Counted from the stretch's first letter, positions 1 to 9,599 are shown. The stretch: DNA of 64,000 nucleotides from Parahoeflea alexandrii (GCF_024105735.1 NZ_JAAAML010000004.1:434001-498000); one strand, 5' to 3'. Translations and numbers: made by a program. Notes: generated by a model not told the origin, from the letters alone.

Positions 1-71
1 TCGTGCTCGGATCGCTGGTAATCGTGCCGATCTGGTTCGTCACCTATCTGCTGCGGCCACCACGGAACTGA
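1..71 (+). CDS. C-terminal end of an unidentified membrane protein (partial)
   Basis: An open frame enters from the left edge in frame 3 and stops with TGA at 69-71. The 22 visible residues are hydrophobic (VLGSLVIVPIWFVTYLL) and end in a short basic tail, RPPRN. This fits a last transmembrane helix with a cytoplasmic C-terminus. The frame converges on potI with about 10 bp between the two stops. Too little is visible to name a family. Confidence 0.4.
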   Translation, partial: VLGSLVIVPIWFVTYLLRPPRN

Positions 72-81
72 CCTCTTACAG

Positions 82-903
82 TCAGTGATTGGCGAAGGCC
101 GCCTGTTCGTCGCGCAGGCGCCGAACTTCCCGGCTCTTGTTGAGAACCGAGGCGATGATGACGCCGATTGCCACGGCGCCGATCAGCAATGTACAGACAG
201 CATTGATCTCCGGGGTTACGCCGAGGCGCACCTGGGAATAGATCTTCATCGGCAGCGTGGTCGCACCCGGGCCGGAGGTGAAGCTCGCGATCACCAGATC
301 ATCGAGCGACAGGGTGAAGGCCAGCATCCAGCCGGCAATCACCGCCGGCAGGATCACCGGCAGCGTGATCTGCAGAAAAGTGGTGACAGGCCCCGCGCCC
401 AGATCCATCGCCGCCTCCTCGAGCGAGCGGTCAAAGCTCATCAGCCTTGATTGCACCACCACGGCGACAAAGCACATGGTGAAGGTGATATGGGCCAGCG
501 TCACGGTCCAGAAGCCGCGGCCGAAATCGACGGCCACGAACAGCAAGAGCAGTGACAGTCCGGTGATCACCTCGGGCATCACCAGCGGCGCGAAGACCAT
601 GCCGGAGAACAGGATGCGCCCGTTGAACCGCGTGTAGCGGGTCAGCGCGAGAGCTGCGAGCGTGCCCAGCACCGTGGCGAAGGTGGCCGACACCAGCCCC
701 ACCCGGACGGTGACCCAGGCAGCATCCATCAGGCCCTGATTGTTGAAAAGCTCGCGATACCATTTCGTGGAAAACCCGGCCCAGACCGTGACAAGCCGGG
801 ATTCGTTGAAGGAATAGATCACCAGGAGCAGGATCGGCAGGTACAGGAAGGCAAAGCCGAAGACGACCGAGGCGATGTTGAAGCGGGTCCAGCTAGTGTT
901 CAT
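82..903 (-). CDS. potI: Putrescine ABC transporter permease PotI
   Basis: Inner-membrane permease of the PotFGHI putrescine importer, 273 aa, the usual size for PotI. A first membrane helix lies near residues 12-32 (FGFAFLYLPILLLVIYSF), followed by further helices. The binding-protein-dependent permease EAA loop is at about 160-180 (EEAAMDLGAGP), which contacts the ATPase. It is the last gene of the minus-strand operon potF-potG-orf-potH-potI, 9 bp after potH. The assignment rests on sequence character and the clear operon; PotC would be the alternative name. Confidence 0.9.
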   Translation of the reverse strand: MNTSWTRFNIASVVFGFAFLYLPILLLVIYSFNESRLVTVWAGFSTKWYRELFNNQGLMDAAWVTVRVGLVSATFATVLGTLAALALTRYTRFNGRILFSGMVFAPLVMPEVITGLSLLLLFVAVDFGRGFWTVTLAHITFTMCFVAVVVQSRLMSFDRSLEEAAMDLGAGPVTTFLQITLPVILPAVIAGWMLAFTLSLDDLVIASFTSGPGATTLPMKIYSQVRLGVTPEINAVCTLLIGAVAIGVIIASVLNKSREVRRLRDEQAAFANH

Positions 904-912
904 GGCTTTATC

Positions 913-1821
913 TCACCGTCCGCTTTCCTGGGATTTGGCCTGCATCTGCTGGAAGAACATGATCGGAACCACCAGGATCAGCAAGAGCAGCACCGCGACC
1001 GCAGACGAGACCGGCCAGTCCCGGTTGTTGAAGAACTCGCTCCACAATGTCTTGCCGATCATCAGCGTGCGGGAACCGCCGAGCAGATCGGGAATGACGA
1101 ATTCGCCGACGGCGGGAATGAAGACCAGCAGGCAGCCCGCGACAATGCCGGGAATGGCGAGCGGAAAGGTGATCTTCCAGAACGCGCTGATCGGCGTGCA
1201 GCCGAGATCCTGCGCCGCCTCGATCAGCGCGTAGTCCATCTTCTCGAGCGCCGCGTAGAGCGGCAGCACCATGAACGGCAGGTAGGAATAGACAATGCCG
1301 ATATAGACCGCAGTGTCGGTGTTGAGGATGATCAGCGGATCGTCGATCAGGCCGATGGCCATCAGCGCCTGGTTGAGCAGGCCTTCGGGCTTCAGAATGC
1401 CGATCCAGGCATAGACGCGGATCAGGAACGAGGTCCAGAACGGCAGGATGACCAGCATCAGAAGCGTCGGCCGCAGCGATGACGGGGCGCGGGCCATGCC
1501 GTAGGCCAGCGGAAAGCCGATCAGCAGGGTGAGCATGGTGGAAATGAAGGCGATCTTGATCGAGGAGATATAGGCGTTGATGTAGAGCGAATCCTCGGTC
1601 AGCCAGAGATAGTTCGAGAAGCTGAACTGCCGGAAGGCGTCAAATATGCCTGAAATGCCGTCAGCCAGGTCGATGGTTGGCGCATAGGGCGGCATCGACA
1701 TCACCGGTTCCGAAAACGAGATCTTGAGCACGATCAGGAACGGCACCAGGAAGAAGATCAGCAGCCAGGCATAGGGAACGATGATGACCAGGCGGCGGGT
1801 GATGGCTGAGATGAGTTTCAC
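913..1821 (-). CDS. potH: Putrescine ABC transporter permease PotH
   Basis: Inner-membrane permease partner of PotI, 302 aa from the chosen GTG start. A membrane helix lies near residues 13-33 (VPYAWLLIFFLVPFLIVL), with an EAA-type coupling loop (EAAQDLGCTP) in the C-terminal half. An in-frame ATG exists at 1854 but lies inside the upstream small membrane gene. The GTG at 1821 follows that gene's stop by 10 bp and has TGAGGG at good spacing, so translation is probably coupled. The product forms the transmembrane channel with PotI, energised by PotG. Confidence 0.9.
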   Translation of the reverse strand: MKLISAITRRLVIIVPYAWLLIFFLVPFLIVLKISFSEPVMSMPPYAPTIDLADGISGIFDAFRQFSFSNYLWLTEDSLYINAYISSIKIAFISTMLTLLIGFPLAYGMARAPSSLRPTLLMLVILPFWTSFLIRVYAWIGILKPEGLLNQALMAIGLIDDPLIILNTDTAVYIGIVYSYLPFMVLPLYAALEKMDYALIEAAQDLGCTPISAFWKITFPLAIPGIVAGCLLVFIPAVGEFVIPDLLGGSRTLMIGKTLWSEFFNNRDWPVSSAVAVLLLLILVVPIMFFQQMQAKSQESGR

Positions 1822-1831
1822 CGGGAGACCC

Positions 1832-2209
1832 TCATAGCGACTTGATGATGGCACGGGCGAGAAAGATCGCCATGAGCATTGAGAGAACGGCCAGCACCAT
1901 GGTGCCGTAAAGATCGATCAAGTGCGGCGCGCCGATCAGGACCGCGAAAAAACCCAGGGTGGCAACCGAGACATAGGCCGCAAAGTTCTGCTCGCTCAGC
2001 GGAGATGACTTGACGAGAACCCCGTAGGTTTTGGCGAGAGCGAGGAAATAGACCGAAACAATGACATAGCCGAGATAGACCGAAGCGACTTCGGGACGCT
2101 GCACAAGCAGGCCCGCAGCAATGGCCAGGGTCATGACGATCGCGGCGATGCGATTGGTCCTGAAGGCCCTTTTCTGGGCAGCTTGGTCTGACGGCTCGGT
2201 GCTCTGCAT
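1832..2209 (-). CDS. Small four-helix membrane protein inside the pot operon
   Basis: A 125-aa hydrophobic protein lies between potG and potH. A charged N-terminus (about 20 residues, EPSDQAAQKRAFRTNR) precedes four likely membrane helices at roughly 20-37, 43-62, 77-95 and 99-121. ATG codons occur at 2215 and 2209. The ribosome site GAGGG overlaps the potG stop and has proper spacing only to 2209. The canonical pot operon has four genes, so this is an insertion. Its place suggests a role linked to the transporter, but I recognise no family. It could be an accessory or stability subunit. Confidence 0.75.
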   Translation of the reverse strand: MQSTEPSDQAAQKRAFRTNRIAAIVMTLAIAAGLLVQRPEVASVYLGYVIVSVYFLALAKTYGVLVKSSPLSEQNFAAYVSVATLGFFAVLIGAPHLIDLYGTMVLAVLSMLMAIFLARAIIKSL

Positions 2210-2218
2210 GAACATCCC

Positions 2219-3358
2219 TCAATTGCTCAGCACGACGCCGCTGTCCGGGGCGAAGGAGACCCAGATCTCCTCGTCGTAGCTAAACGGATCCTCGACGGTG
2301 CGGACCGCGTTGAGCAGCGATGCCTTGACCACATCTCCGCTCTTGAGCTTGATGTGAAACACGGTCATGTCGCCGAGATAGCCGATATCCCAGACTTCGC
2401 CGGAAGCGGCATTGATGCCTCCCTCGGGCCTGGTCCGGGAGACCCGCAGCTTTTCCGGCCTGATGGCGAAACTGGCCTTCTCGCCGGTTGCGTGGGCATG
2501 CGGGGTTTCGGAACGGATGACCATGCCGTCGGGCGTCTCGATGTCGACGACGCCGCCCTTGACCGCCGTGACCTCGCCGCGGAAAATGTTGATGTCCCCA
2601 ATGAAGCTGGCGACGAATTCGGATTTCGGCGCTTCATAGATTTCCGCCGGGGTGCCGATCTGGATGATCCGTCCGACATCCATCACCGCAATCCGGTCGG
2701 CCATGGTCATGGCCTCTTCCTGGTCATGGGTGACGACGACGAAGGTCAGGCCGAGATCCTGCTGCAGGTCCATGAGTTCGAACTGTGTTTCCTCGCGCAG
2801 CTTCTTGTCGAGCGCGCCGAGCGGCTCGTCGAGCAGCAGCACCTTGGGGCGCTTGGCAATCGAGCGGGCAAGGGCGACGCGCTGACGCTGACCGCCCGAA
2901 AGCTGATGCGGCTTGCGCTTGCCGAACTGGTCGAGCTTGACCAGCTTGAGCATGTTGTTGACGCGGTCGTCGATCTCGGATTTCGCCATGCCGTCCTGCT
3001 TGAGGCCGAAGGCGATGTTCTTCTCGACGCTCATGTGCGGAAACAGCGCGTAGGACTGAAACATCATGTTGACCGGGCGCTTGTAGGGCGGCACGCCGGA
3101 CATGTTCTCGCCGTCGAGCAGGATCTGGCCTTCGGTGGGGTTTTCAAAGCCTGCCAGCATGCGCAGAAGCGTTGACTTGCCGCATCCCGAACCGCCCAGC
3201 AGCGCGAAGAACTCGCGCTGGAAGATGTGTAGGGTCAGATCCTTGACGGCGACGAAATCGCCGAATTTCTTGGTGATGTTCTCGAACGCGATGTAGGGGC
3301 GCTGGTTCGGATCATTCCACGGTTCGAAGCTTCGCCGGATGCTGCCCAATGATTTCAT
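2219..3358 (-). CDS. potG: Putrescine ABC transporter ATP-binding protein PotG
   Basis: Cytoplasmic ATPase of the putrescine importer, about 379 aa. Visible motifs are Walker A (GGSGCGKSTLLRML), the Q-loop region (MMFQSYALFPHM), the signature (LSGGQRQRVALARS), Walker B (VLLLDEPLGALD) and the switch histidine (VVVTHDQEEA). The C-terminal third is the TOBE regulatory domain of the CUT1/POPT family, ending in DSGVVLSN. ATG at 3358 is preferred over a TTG at 3364. The gene lies about 175 bp downstream of potF, with a hairpin between, so potF mRNA may be more abundant than the rest. Confidence 0.93.
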   Translation of the reverse strand: MKSLGSIRRSFEPWNDPNQRPYIAFENITKKFGDFVAVKDLTLHIFQREFFALLGGSGCGKSTLLRMLAGFENPTEGQILLDGENMSGVPPYKRPVNMMFQSYALFPHMSVEKNIAFGLKQDGMAKSEIDDRVNNMLKLVKLDQFGKRKPHQLSGGQRQRVALARSIAKRPKVLLLDEPLGALDKKLREETQFELMDLQQDLGLTFVVVTHDQEEAMTMADRIAVMDVGRIIQIGTPAEIYEAPKSEFVASFIGDINIFRGEVTAVKGGVVDIETPDGMVIRSETPHAHATGEKASFAIRPEKLRVSRTRPEGGINAASGEVWDIGYLGDMTVFHIKLKSGDVVKASLLNAVRTVEDPFSYDEEIWVSFAPDSGVVLSN

Positions 3359-3492
3359 GATCAACTGTCCCCATGATCAATACCGGTGCATGTCGCGTTC
3401 AACCCTGTTCATTCCGGCGATACCGCGCATGCATTCTCACAAACGCTCCAGCTTGCCTTGCGCTCGATGTCAGGCGCGCGGTGCTGAAGTGA

Positions 3493-3525
3493 AAACCCCC
3501 GGCCCATTCACCGGACCGGGGGTTT
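3493..3525 (-). terminator. Hairpin between potF and potG (attenuating terminator candidate)
   Basis: A perfect 10-bp inverted repeat, AAACCCCCGG (3493-3502) and CCGGGGGTTT (3516-3525), follows the potF stop by 9 bp. Read on the minus strand it ends in a short T-run, as an intrinsic terminator would. Binding-protein genes often have such a partial terminator, which lowers expression of the following transporter genes. Confidence 0.65.
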
Positions 3526-3534
3526 CAGATCGGG

Positions 3535-4629
3535 TCACTGACCGGTGACGACCTTGGTCCAGGTTCTTGTCAGCACGCGCTGCGTGCGCTGATCCTTGGG
3601 CGAGGTCGAGTAAAGGCGGCCGATGGTTTCCTCGTCGGGATAGATGGCCGGATCGCCAATCACGTCCTCGTTGAGGAACTCCTTGGATGCCTGATTGCCG
3701 TTGGCGTAGTAGACGTAGTTGGACGCCTTGGCCATGACCTCGGGCTTCATGATGTAGTTGAGGAATTCATGGGCTTCCTCGACATGGTTGGCATCGCCGG
3801 GGATCGCCATGTTGTCGAACCACATCAGAGCGCCTTCCTTGGGGATGACATACTCGATGGTGACGCCCTGATCGGCTTCCGCAGCGCGGTCGCGGGCCTG
3901 AAGGATATCACCCGACCAGCCGACGGCGAGACAGATATCACCGTTGGCCAGAGCGTTGATGTATTCCGACGAGTGGAACTTCTTGACGCTCGGACGCACC
4001 GTGAGCAGCAGCTCCTCGGCCTTGGCGATGTCATCGGGGGAGTTTGAATCGGGATCGAGGCCAAGATAGTTCAGCGCTGCCGGAACAATCTCATCGGCCG
4101 TGTCGAGCATGTAGACACCGCAATCGGCAAGCTTGGAGATATTTTCCGGATCAAAGACGATCGACCAGGAATTGAGCGGCATGTCGCCCAGGCGTTCCTT
4201 GACCTTGTCGACATTGATGCCGAGGCCGGTGGTGCCCCACATGTAGTTGATGGCGTGCTGGTTGCCGGGATCGTATTTTTCCAGCCGCGACATGATCGCC
4301 GGATCCATGTTGGCGAGGTTGGGCAGCTTTGACTTGTCGAGTTCCTGGAACACGCCGGCCTGGATCTGCCGGGCGAGGAAGGTTCCGGTCGGAACCACGA
4401 TGTCGTAGCCGGTCGAGCCGGCAAGCAGCTTGGTTTCCAGCACCTCGTTGGAATCGAACACGTCGTAGACAACCTTGATGCCGGTTTCCTTGGTGAATTC
4501 CTCGAGAATGGACTCATCAATATAGTCGGACCAGTTGTAGACGTTGACCACGCGCTCCTGGGCGGTGGCGAGCACGGTCGATGCGGCGAGCATGACGGCT
4601 GCTGAGATTAGGTGGGTTTTCAGGGTCAT
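3535..4629 (-). CDS. potF: Putrescine-binding periplasmic protein PotF
   Basis: Periplasmic solute-binding protein, 364 aa. It has a Sec signal peptide (MTLKTHLISAAVMLAASTV, cleavage near ATA-QE) and the PotD/PotF family start VVNVYNWSDYIDESIL. The frame runs open a further 86 codons upstream, but those codons are not family-like. The ATG at 4629 has GAGGA at good spacing and begins the signal peptide. It delivers polyamine to PotH-PotI. Putrescine rather than spermidine is inferred from the operon type and from the gamma-glutamylputrescine genes about 10 kb away. Confidence 0.92.
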   Translation of the reverse strand: MTLKTHLISAAVMLAASTVLATAQERVVNVYNWSDYIDESILEEFTKETGIKVVYDVFDSNEVLETKLLAGSTGYDIVVPTGTFLARQIQAGVFQELDKSKLPNLANMDPAIMSRLEKYDPGNQHAINYMWGTTGLGINVDKVKERLGDMPLNSWSIVFDPENISKLADCGVYMLDTADEIVPAALNYLGLDPDSNSPDDIAKAEELLLTVRPSVKKFHSSEYINALANGDICLAVGWSGDILQARDRAAEADQGVTIEYVIPKEGALMWFDNMAIPGDANHVEEAHEFLNYIMKPEVMAKASNYVYYANGNQASKEFLNEDVIGDPAIYPDEETIGRLYSTSPKDQRTQRVLTRTWTKVVTGQ

Positions 4630-4873
4630 TCCTGTTCCTCTCGTTTTGTGATCTTGCCACTCCTCAAACGGCCAAGCCGTAGCGGAGGCTTCCACGTCCC
4701 GGCCTTTGATGGCCGGGTGCGGCGGATGACCCAACTTTAGGCGGAATCTCAGGTTGCACAAGAGGTGATCAAGGCATTTCCGGGCAGGCCGGCGACAAAT
4801 TGCTGCGACGCACTTGTTCCCTTGGGGGCGCTTCGCCCCGCGGCTGCCGGGACAGCGCGGAGCGATGCCGATG
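4630..4873. promoter_or_regulatory. potF upstream region
   Basis: A 244-bp gap between the start of potF and the stop of the ScfR gene. It must hold the pot operon promoter, since all pot genes run the same way and the next gene upstream ends here. I could not fix a convincing -35/-10 pair or operator. Confidence 0.4.
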
Positions 4874-6313
4874 TTACTGAAAATCAAAGGCGGACAGCCC
4901 GGTCACCATCTCGTCAAGCCCGAGCGGCCGGGTGATCGGCGGTTCGGCCCGGGCGAGGCAACCGGCGCGCTCGCACAGGCGGCAGGCCGGGCCGACGGCA
5001 ATAGTGACCGGTTGCGATGTCTTGCCGCCGGTCATCGCCAGCGCGCCGCCATAGACGATCTCGTCGCGGAAACCGATGTCGCAGCCCAGCAGGATGGCGG
5101 TACGCCGCGGCCGTTCGGAGAAGGCGCCCTGCGGACCTTCGAGCGTGCGCGAGATGGTGAGGAACTCGGCGCCGCCGGGCATTTCAACAGCTTCGACCAG
5201 CACTTGCGCGGGCTGCGAGAAGGCCGCGTGGATCGACAGTTTCGGACAATTGCCGCCAAAGCGCTGTTGCGGAAAGCCCTGCGCCCCGGCACGGCGGAAG
5301 CGATGGCCGGCGACATCGACCTCGAGCATGAAGAACGGAACGCCCGAAAGGCTCGGCCGGCACAGTGTGGTGACGCGGTTGGCGGCCTGCTCGAAGGACA
5401 CGCCGAAGCGGGATTTAAGCACATCGATATCGTAGCGGGCGCGCTGGGCCGCGGCATGAAAGGCCTGGTAGGGCATCATCAGCGCGTGGGCCGCATAACG
5501 GGCGAGCTCAAAACGGGCGATGCGGCGGGCCTCGTCGCTCGACAGCTTGAGATCGTTGATCCCGGCCGCGATGGCGACATTCATGCGGATCAGCGAGGCT
5601 TCCATGGCGACCTCGCGCAGCTGGTCGAACGGCGACAGCCGTTCGGACAGGAACAGGCGCTGCGAATGGCGGTCATAGCGGCGGCGCCAGTTGGGCATGG
5701 TGGCGACCGGCAGCGAACGGACGACAACGCCGTGCTCGGTCCTGAGCCAGGCCTTGAGCGCGCCCATCAGGTCATCGCCGGGCTTGAGCAGGCTGTGAAA
5801 GGCCTCCGCCTCCTCCTCCAGCGCCGGGTGATGATTGGGGCGGTTCTCGAGAACCTCGCGGACCTCGTCCATGGGCAGTTGTGCACCCGACAAGGCAGGA
5901 CTGTGGCCCTCGCGCGCCAACATGGCGGAGAGGTCCGACAGACGCTCGGCCTGCTCGCGGTAGGCGCGGTGAAGCTTCAAGATGGCGGCGCTGGCATTGG
6001 GCGCGGCCTCGGCGATCTCGATGACTTCCTGGTCGCCCGGCAGCTCCCCGGTCAGGAGCGGATCGGCGAAGACCTCCTTGAGGCTTGCGAGCGTGGTGCC
6101 GCCGCCCTCGCCCTGCAGTTCCTCGGCATCGACCTTGTAAACCGAAGAGAGCTTGAGGATCAGCTGGACGGTCAGCGGACGCTGGTTGCGCTCGATCAGG
6201 TTGAGATAGGACGGCGAAATCCCGAGCGCCTCGGCCATCGCCGTCTGGGTCAGGCCCTTGGCGTTGCGGATCCGGCGAATGCGCGGACCGGCAAATATCT
6301 TCTGTTCAGCCAT
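4874..6313 (-). CDS. XRE-family ScfR/RamB-like transcriptional regulator divergent from aceA
   Basis: A 479-aa cytoplasmic regulator. Residues about 8-60 are a helix-turn-helix (KGLTQTAMAEALGISPSYL). The middle is an ImmA/IrrE-like (DUF955) region and the C-terminal half resembles DUF2083, ending with a cysteine cluster (CRLCERAGC). This is the architecture of short-chain fatty acyl-CoA regulators such as RamB and PccR. RamB is known to control glyoxylate-cycle genes, and here the gene is divergent from isocitrate lyase. A role in sensing acetyl- or propionyl-CoA status and controlling aceA is therefore likely but inferred. Confidence 0.85.
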   Translation of the reverse strand: MAEQKIFAGPRIRRIRNAKGLTQTAMAEALGISPSYLNLIERNQRPLTVQLILKLSSVYKVDAEELQGEGGGTTLASLKEVFADPLLTGELPGDQEVIEIAEAAPNASAAILKLHRAYREQAERLSDLSAMLAREGHSPALSGAQLPMDEVREVLENRPNHHPALEEEAEAFHSLLKPGDDLMGALKAWLRTEHGVVVRSLPVATMPNWRRRYDRHSQRLFLSERLSPFDQLREVAMEASLIRMNVAIAAGINDLKLSSDEARRIARFELARYAAHALMMPYQAFHAAAQRARYDIDVLKSRFGVSFEQAANRVTTLCRPSLSGVPFFMLEVDVAGHRFRRAGAQGFPQQRFGGNCPKLSIHAAFSQPAQVLVEAVEMPGGAEFLTISRTLEGPQGAFSERPRRTAILLGCDIGFRDEIVYGGALAMTGGKTSQPVTIAVGPACRLCERAGCLARAEPPITRPLGLDEMVTGLSAFDFQ

Positions 6314-6560
6314 CGCACGATCTTTACAGGTTTTTACAGACTTTCGTCGCAGTCCGCAGAGGTTTCGCTTTTACAATTGTGACAAATTTACACGTGGATT
6401 TTGTCAAACACAAGACAGGTTGACCTCAATTGTCAGCTGGAATTGTTGAATTTTCTCGGCTTCATGTGCAGCGCAATGTAAATTCAGTCACATCGAAAGC
6501 GGGCAAAGGGCTCCCAAGCTGGTTCGCTGGACAGCAACATACCTTGACCGGAGAGACGTC
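6314..6560. promoter_or_regulatory. Divergent scfR-aceA control region with TTTACA and ACAATTGT repeats
   Basis: A 247-bp, locally AT-rich gap. It holds TTTACAG at 6323-6329, TTTACAG again at 6333-6339, the palindrome ACAATTGT at 6373-6380, and TTTACA at 6370-6375 and 6387-6392. Further AATTGT copies lie near 6429 and 6441. Direct repeats near both starts suggest a cooperative regulator site. ScfR-family proteins bind short AT-rich TTTGCAAA-like repeats, so ScfR is the obvious candidate. Confidence 0.5.
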
Positions 6561-7850
<1,290 letters not shown>

Positions 7851-7860
7851 CACAGACACT

Positions 7861-7895
7861 GCCTCACCCGCCCGGATCTGACGGGCGGGTGAGGC
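7861..7895 (+). terminator. 14-bp perfect hairpin after aceA
   Basis: GCCTCACCCGCCCG (7861-7874) pairs perfectly with CGGGCGGGTGAGGC (7882-7895) across a 7-nt loop. No U-tract follows, so it is more likely an mRNA 3'-end stabiliser or partial attenuator between aceA and the small gene downstream than a full terminator. Confidence 0.65.
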
Positions 7896-7947
7896 CCCCG
7901 ACACGACAGACGACCCGATCACAAACCCCGCTAGAGGAGAAATGCAA

Positions 7948-8184
7948 ATGGCACCCCAGACCCGCGTCAAGGAAAGAGCAGAAGAGCAATCTTCGGCAAT
8001 GGATTCCGACCAGCAGGCAGCAATCCGCATGCTCGCCAACGACCTGCACCGTCTCAACCACTCGGTCATGAAGGCCGTCGATGCCGGCGTTTCGGTGGAA
8101 CTCGTCCGCTCGGCCCGCCACCATGGCGGCGAGGGCAACTGGGGTGATTTGCTGATCCCGGTGATCGTGACCCAGGGCCGTTGA
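7948..8184 (+). CDS. Conserved-looking 78-aa protein downstream of aceA
   Basis: Small soluble protein of 78 aa. The in-frame ATG at 7942 is only 2 bp from AGGAG, while 7948 has ideal 8-bp spacing. The N-terminus is polar and acidic (MAPQTRVKERAEEQSSAMDS). The middle is helical (QQAAIRMLANDLHRLNHSVMKAV). The C-terminus holds SARHHGGEGNWGDLLIPVIV. There is no signal peptide or metal motif. Its place about 100 bp after aceA, past a hairpin, suggests co-transcription. I do not know its function. Confidence 0.75.
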   Translation: MAPQTRVKERAEEQSSAMDSDQQAAIRMLANDLHRLNHSVMKAVDAGVSVELVRSARHHGGEGNWGDLLIPVIVTQGR

Positions 8185-8196
8185 AGATAAAGTTTC

Positions 8197-8243
8197 AAGC
8201 AATTCCGGACGCGAAACCGGTTCCCAGTTTCGCTGGAATTGCT
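8197..8243. repeat. RIME-like intergenic palindrome
   Basis: AAGCAATTCC (8197-8206) and GGAATTGCT (8235-8243) are complementary ends. The middle holds GCGAAACC followed by the partly complementary AGTTTCGC, so the whole 47 bp folds into one long stem. Ends and layout match the Rhizobium-specific intergenic mosaic element type known from many rhizobial genomes. Confidence 0.7.
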
Positions 8244-8341
8244 CAACGGGGAACTCCGGGCCGCGCATTCGAGCCTGAAGACCCTGCTCCCGGTTCCGGA
8301 AGTCCCTGTTTTCCGGATTTGCCTTCACAGGCAACCAAATT

Positions 8342-8372
8342 CCCGCCGCGGTTTCACCCCGGCGGGTTTTTT
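8342..8372 (+). terminator. Intrinsic terminator of the aceA transcript
   Basis: CCCGCCG (8342-8348) pairs with CGGCGGG (8360-8366) and is followed by six T (8367-8372). It lies between the small gene after aceA and the convergent MFS gene, closing the aceA transcription unit. Confidence 0.8.
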
Positions 8373-8399
8373 GTTGGTTGATGATGATGCCTGCCGCAA

Positions 8400-9599
8400 T
8401 CAGGCGGGCGCCACCGGACGGCGCGTGCGGGCGCTCGCGGTGAAGCGCATGGCCGCGAAGGCGAGCACCGCGGCAATGGCGATGGCCACCACCATGGGCA
8501 GCGGGGTGCCGTTGAAATAGGGCCCGGCAAGCATGGTCATCACGCCGCCGGCCAGCATCTGCAGCATGCCGCCGAGCGAGGAGGCAAGGCCGGCGATATC
8601 GCCATGGTCATCAAGCGCCATCACCATGGCGGTGGGGATCACCAGGCCAAGGCAGGCATTGGCGCAGATCAAGAGGCCGACCAGCAGGGCGAACTGGTCA
8701 ATACCGAACCAGACCAGACCGACCAGCAGCAGCGTGAACCCCATGAAACCGGTCACCGCCCAGTTGACCACCCGGTCGGCTCCGAACTTCTCACCGAGCG
8801 TGGCGGCGAGCTGGGTGGCGGTGAAGAAGCCGGCGGCGTTTGCGGCGAAAGCCAGGCTGAAGCCTGTGGGCGTGAGCCCGTAATGGCCGGTATAGACGAA
8901 CGAGGCCGAGGCGAGGAAGACAAAGAAGCTGGCCATGCCGAAGCCGCCGACGAAGGTCAGCCCCATGAAAACCGGATCACGCAGCAGCGTCTTGATGCCA
9001 CCCAACAGGGCGGCGAGACGAACCGGGGTGCGGTGCTCCGGCTGAAGCGTTTCGGGCTGCAGCAGCAGGGTGACGGCAATGCTGAGCGCGGCTGCCACGG
9101 CGAGCGTGGCGAAGATCGCCCGCCAGCCCGACAGCGCGATGATGCCGGAGCCGGCGAGCGGCGCCAGCATCGGCGAAACCGAGATGATCAACATGACCAG
9201 CGCCATCAGCCGGGTGGCCTGGGGTCCGGTGTGCATGTCGCGGATGATGGCGCGCGGGATCACCATGGCCGCGGCCCCGCCGAGCGCCTGGACCACGCGG
9301 GCTGCGACCAGCGAATTCATGTCCGGCGCCAGCGCGCAGCCGATGGAGCCGGCTGCAAACAGCACGAGGCCGGCAATCAGCGGCGGCTTGCGACCGACCA
9401 TGTCGGCCACCGGGCCGTAGACCATCTGGGCCAGGCCATAGGCGATGAAATAGGCGGTGATGGTGAGTTGTGATGCGGCAATGGTGCTGTTCAGACTGCC
9501 GGCAATGGTGGGCAGTGCGGGCAGGAACATGTCGATGGCGAGCGGGCCGGTGGCGCACAACAGACCGAGCACGACCGCGGAGCGAACGAAGGGAGACAT
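8400..9599 (-). CDS. Bcr/CflA-family multidrug efflux MFS transporter
   Basis: A 399-aa inner-membrane proton antiporter of the major facilitator superfamily with about 12 hydrophobic helices. The Bcr/CflA hallmark GPLAIDMFLPALPTI is at residues ~17-31. The MFS motif A-like loop DMVGRKPPL follows helix 2. The frame is open a further 16 codons upstream, but ATG 9599 has AAGAGG at good spacing and begins like the family. Substrate cannot be told from sequence; bicyclomycin and chloramphenicol are classic ones. It stands alone. Confidence 0.9.
   Translation of the reverse strand: MSPFVRSAVVLGLLCATGPLAIDMFLPALPTIAGSLNSTIAASQLTITAYFIAYGLAQMVYGPVADMVGRKPPLIAGLVLFAAGSIGCALAPDMNSLVAARVVQALGGAAAMVIPRAIIRDMHTGPQATRLMALVMLIISVSPMLAPLAGSGIIALSGWRAIFATLAVAAALSIAVTLLLQPETLQPEHRTPVRLAALLGGIKTLLRDPVFMGLTFVGGFGMASFFVFLASASFVYTGHYGLTPTGFSLAFAANAAGFFTATQLAATLGEKFGADRVVNWAVTGFMGFTLLLVGLVWFGIDQFALLVGLLICANACLGLVIPTAMVMALDDHGDIAGLASSLGGMLQMLAGGVMTMLAGPYFNGTPLPMVVAIAIAAVLAFAAMRFTASARTRRPVAPA

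Noticed and set aside
1821-1854. ATG start of PotH at 1854
   Set aside because: It lies inside the preceding gene and adds residues without family character; GTG 1821 has a ribosome site overlapping the upstream stop.
4814-6382. Long plus-strand open frame opposite the ScfR regulator
   Set aside because: Mirror of codon bias in a GC-rich gene; Arg/Gly/Gln/His-rich with no domain, and the minus-strand gene has clear HTH and DUF2083 features.
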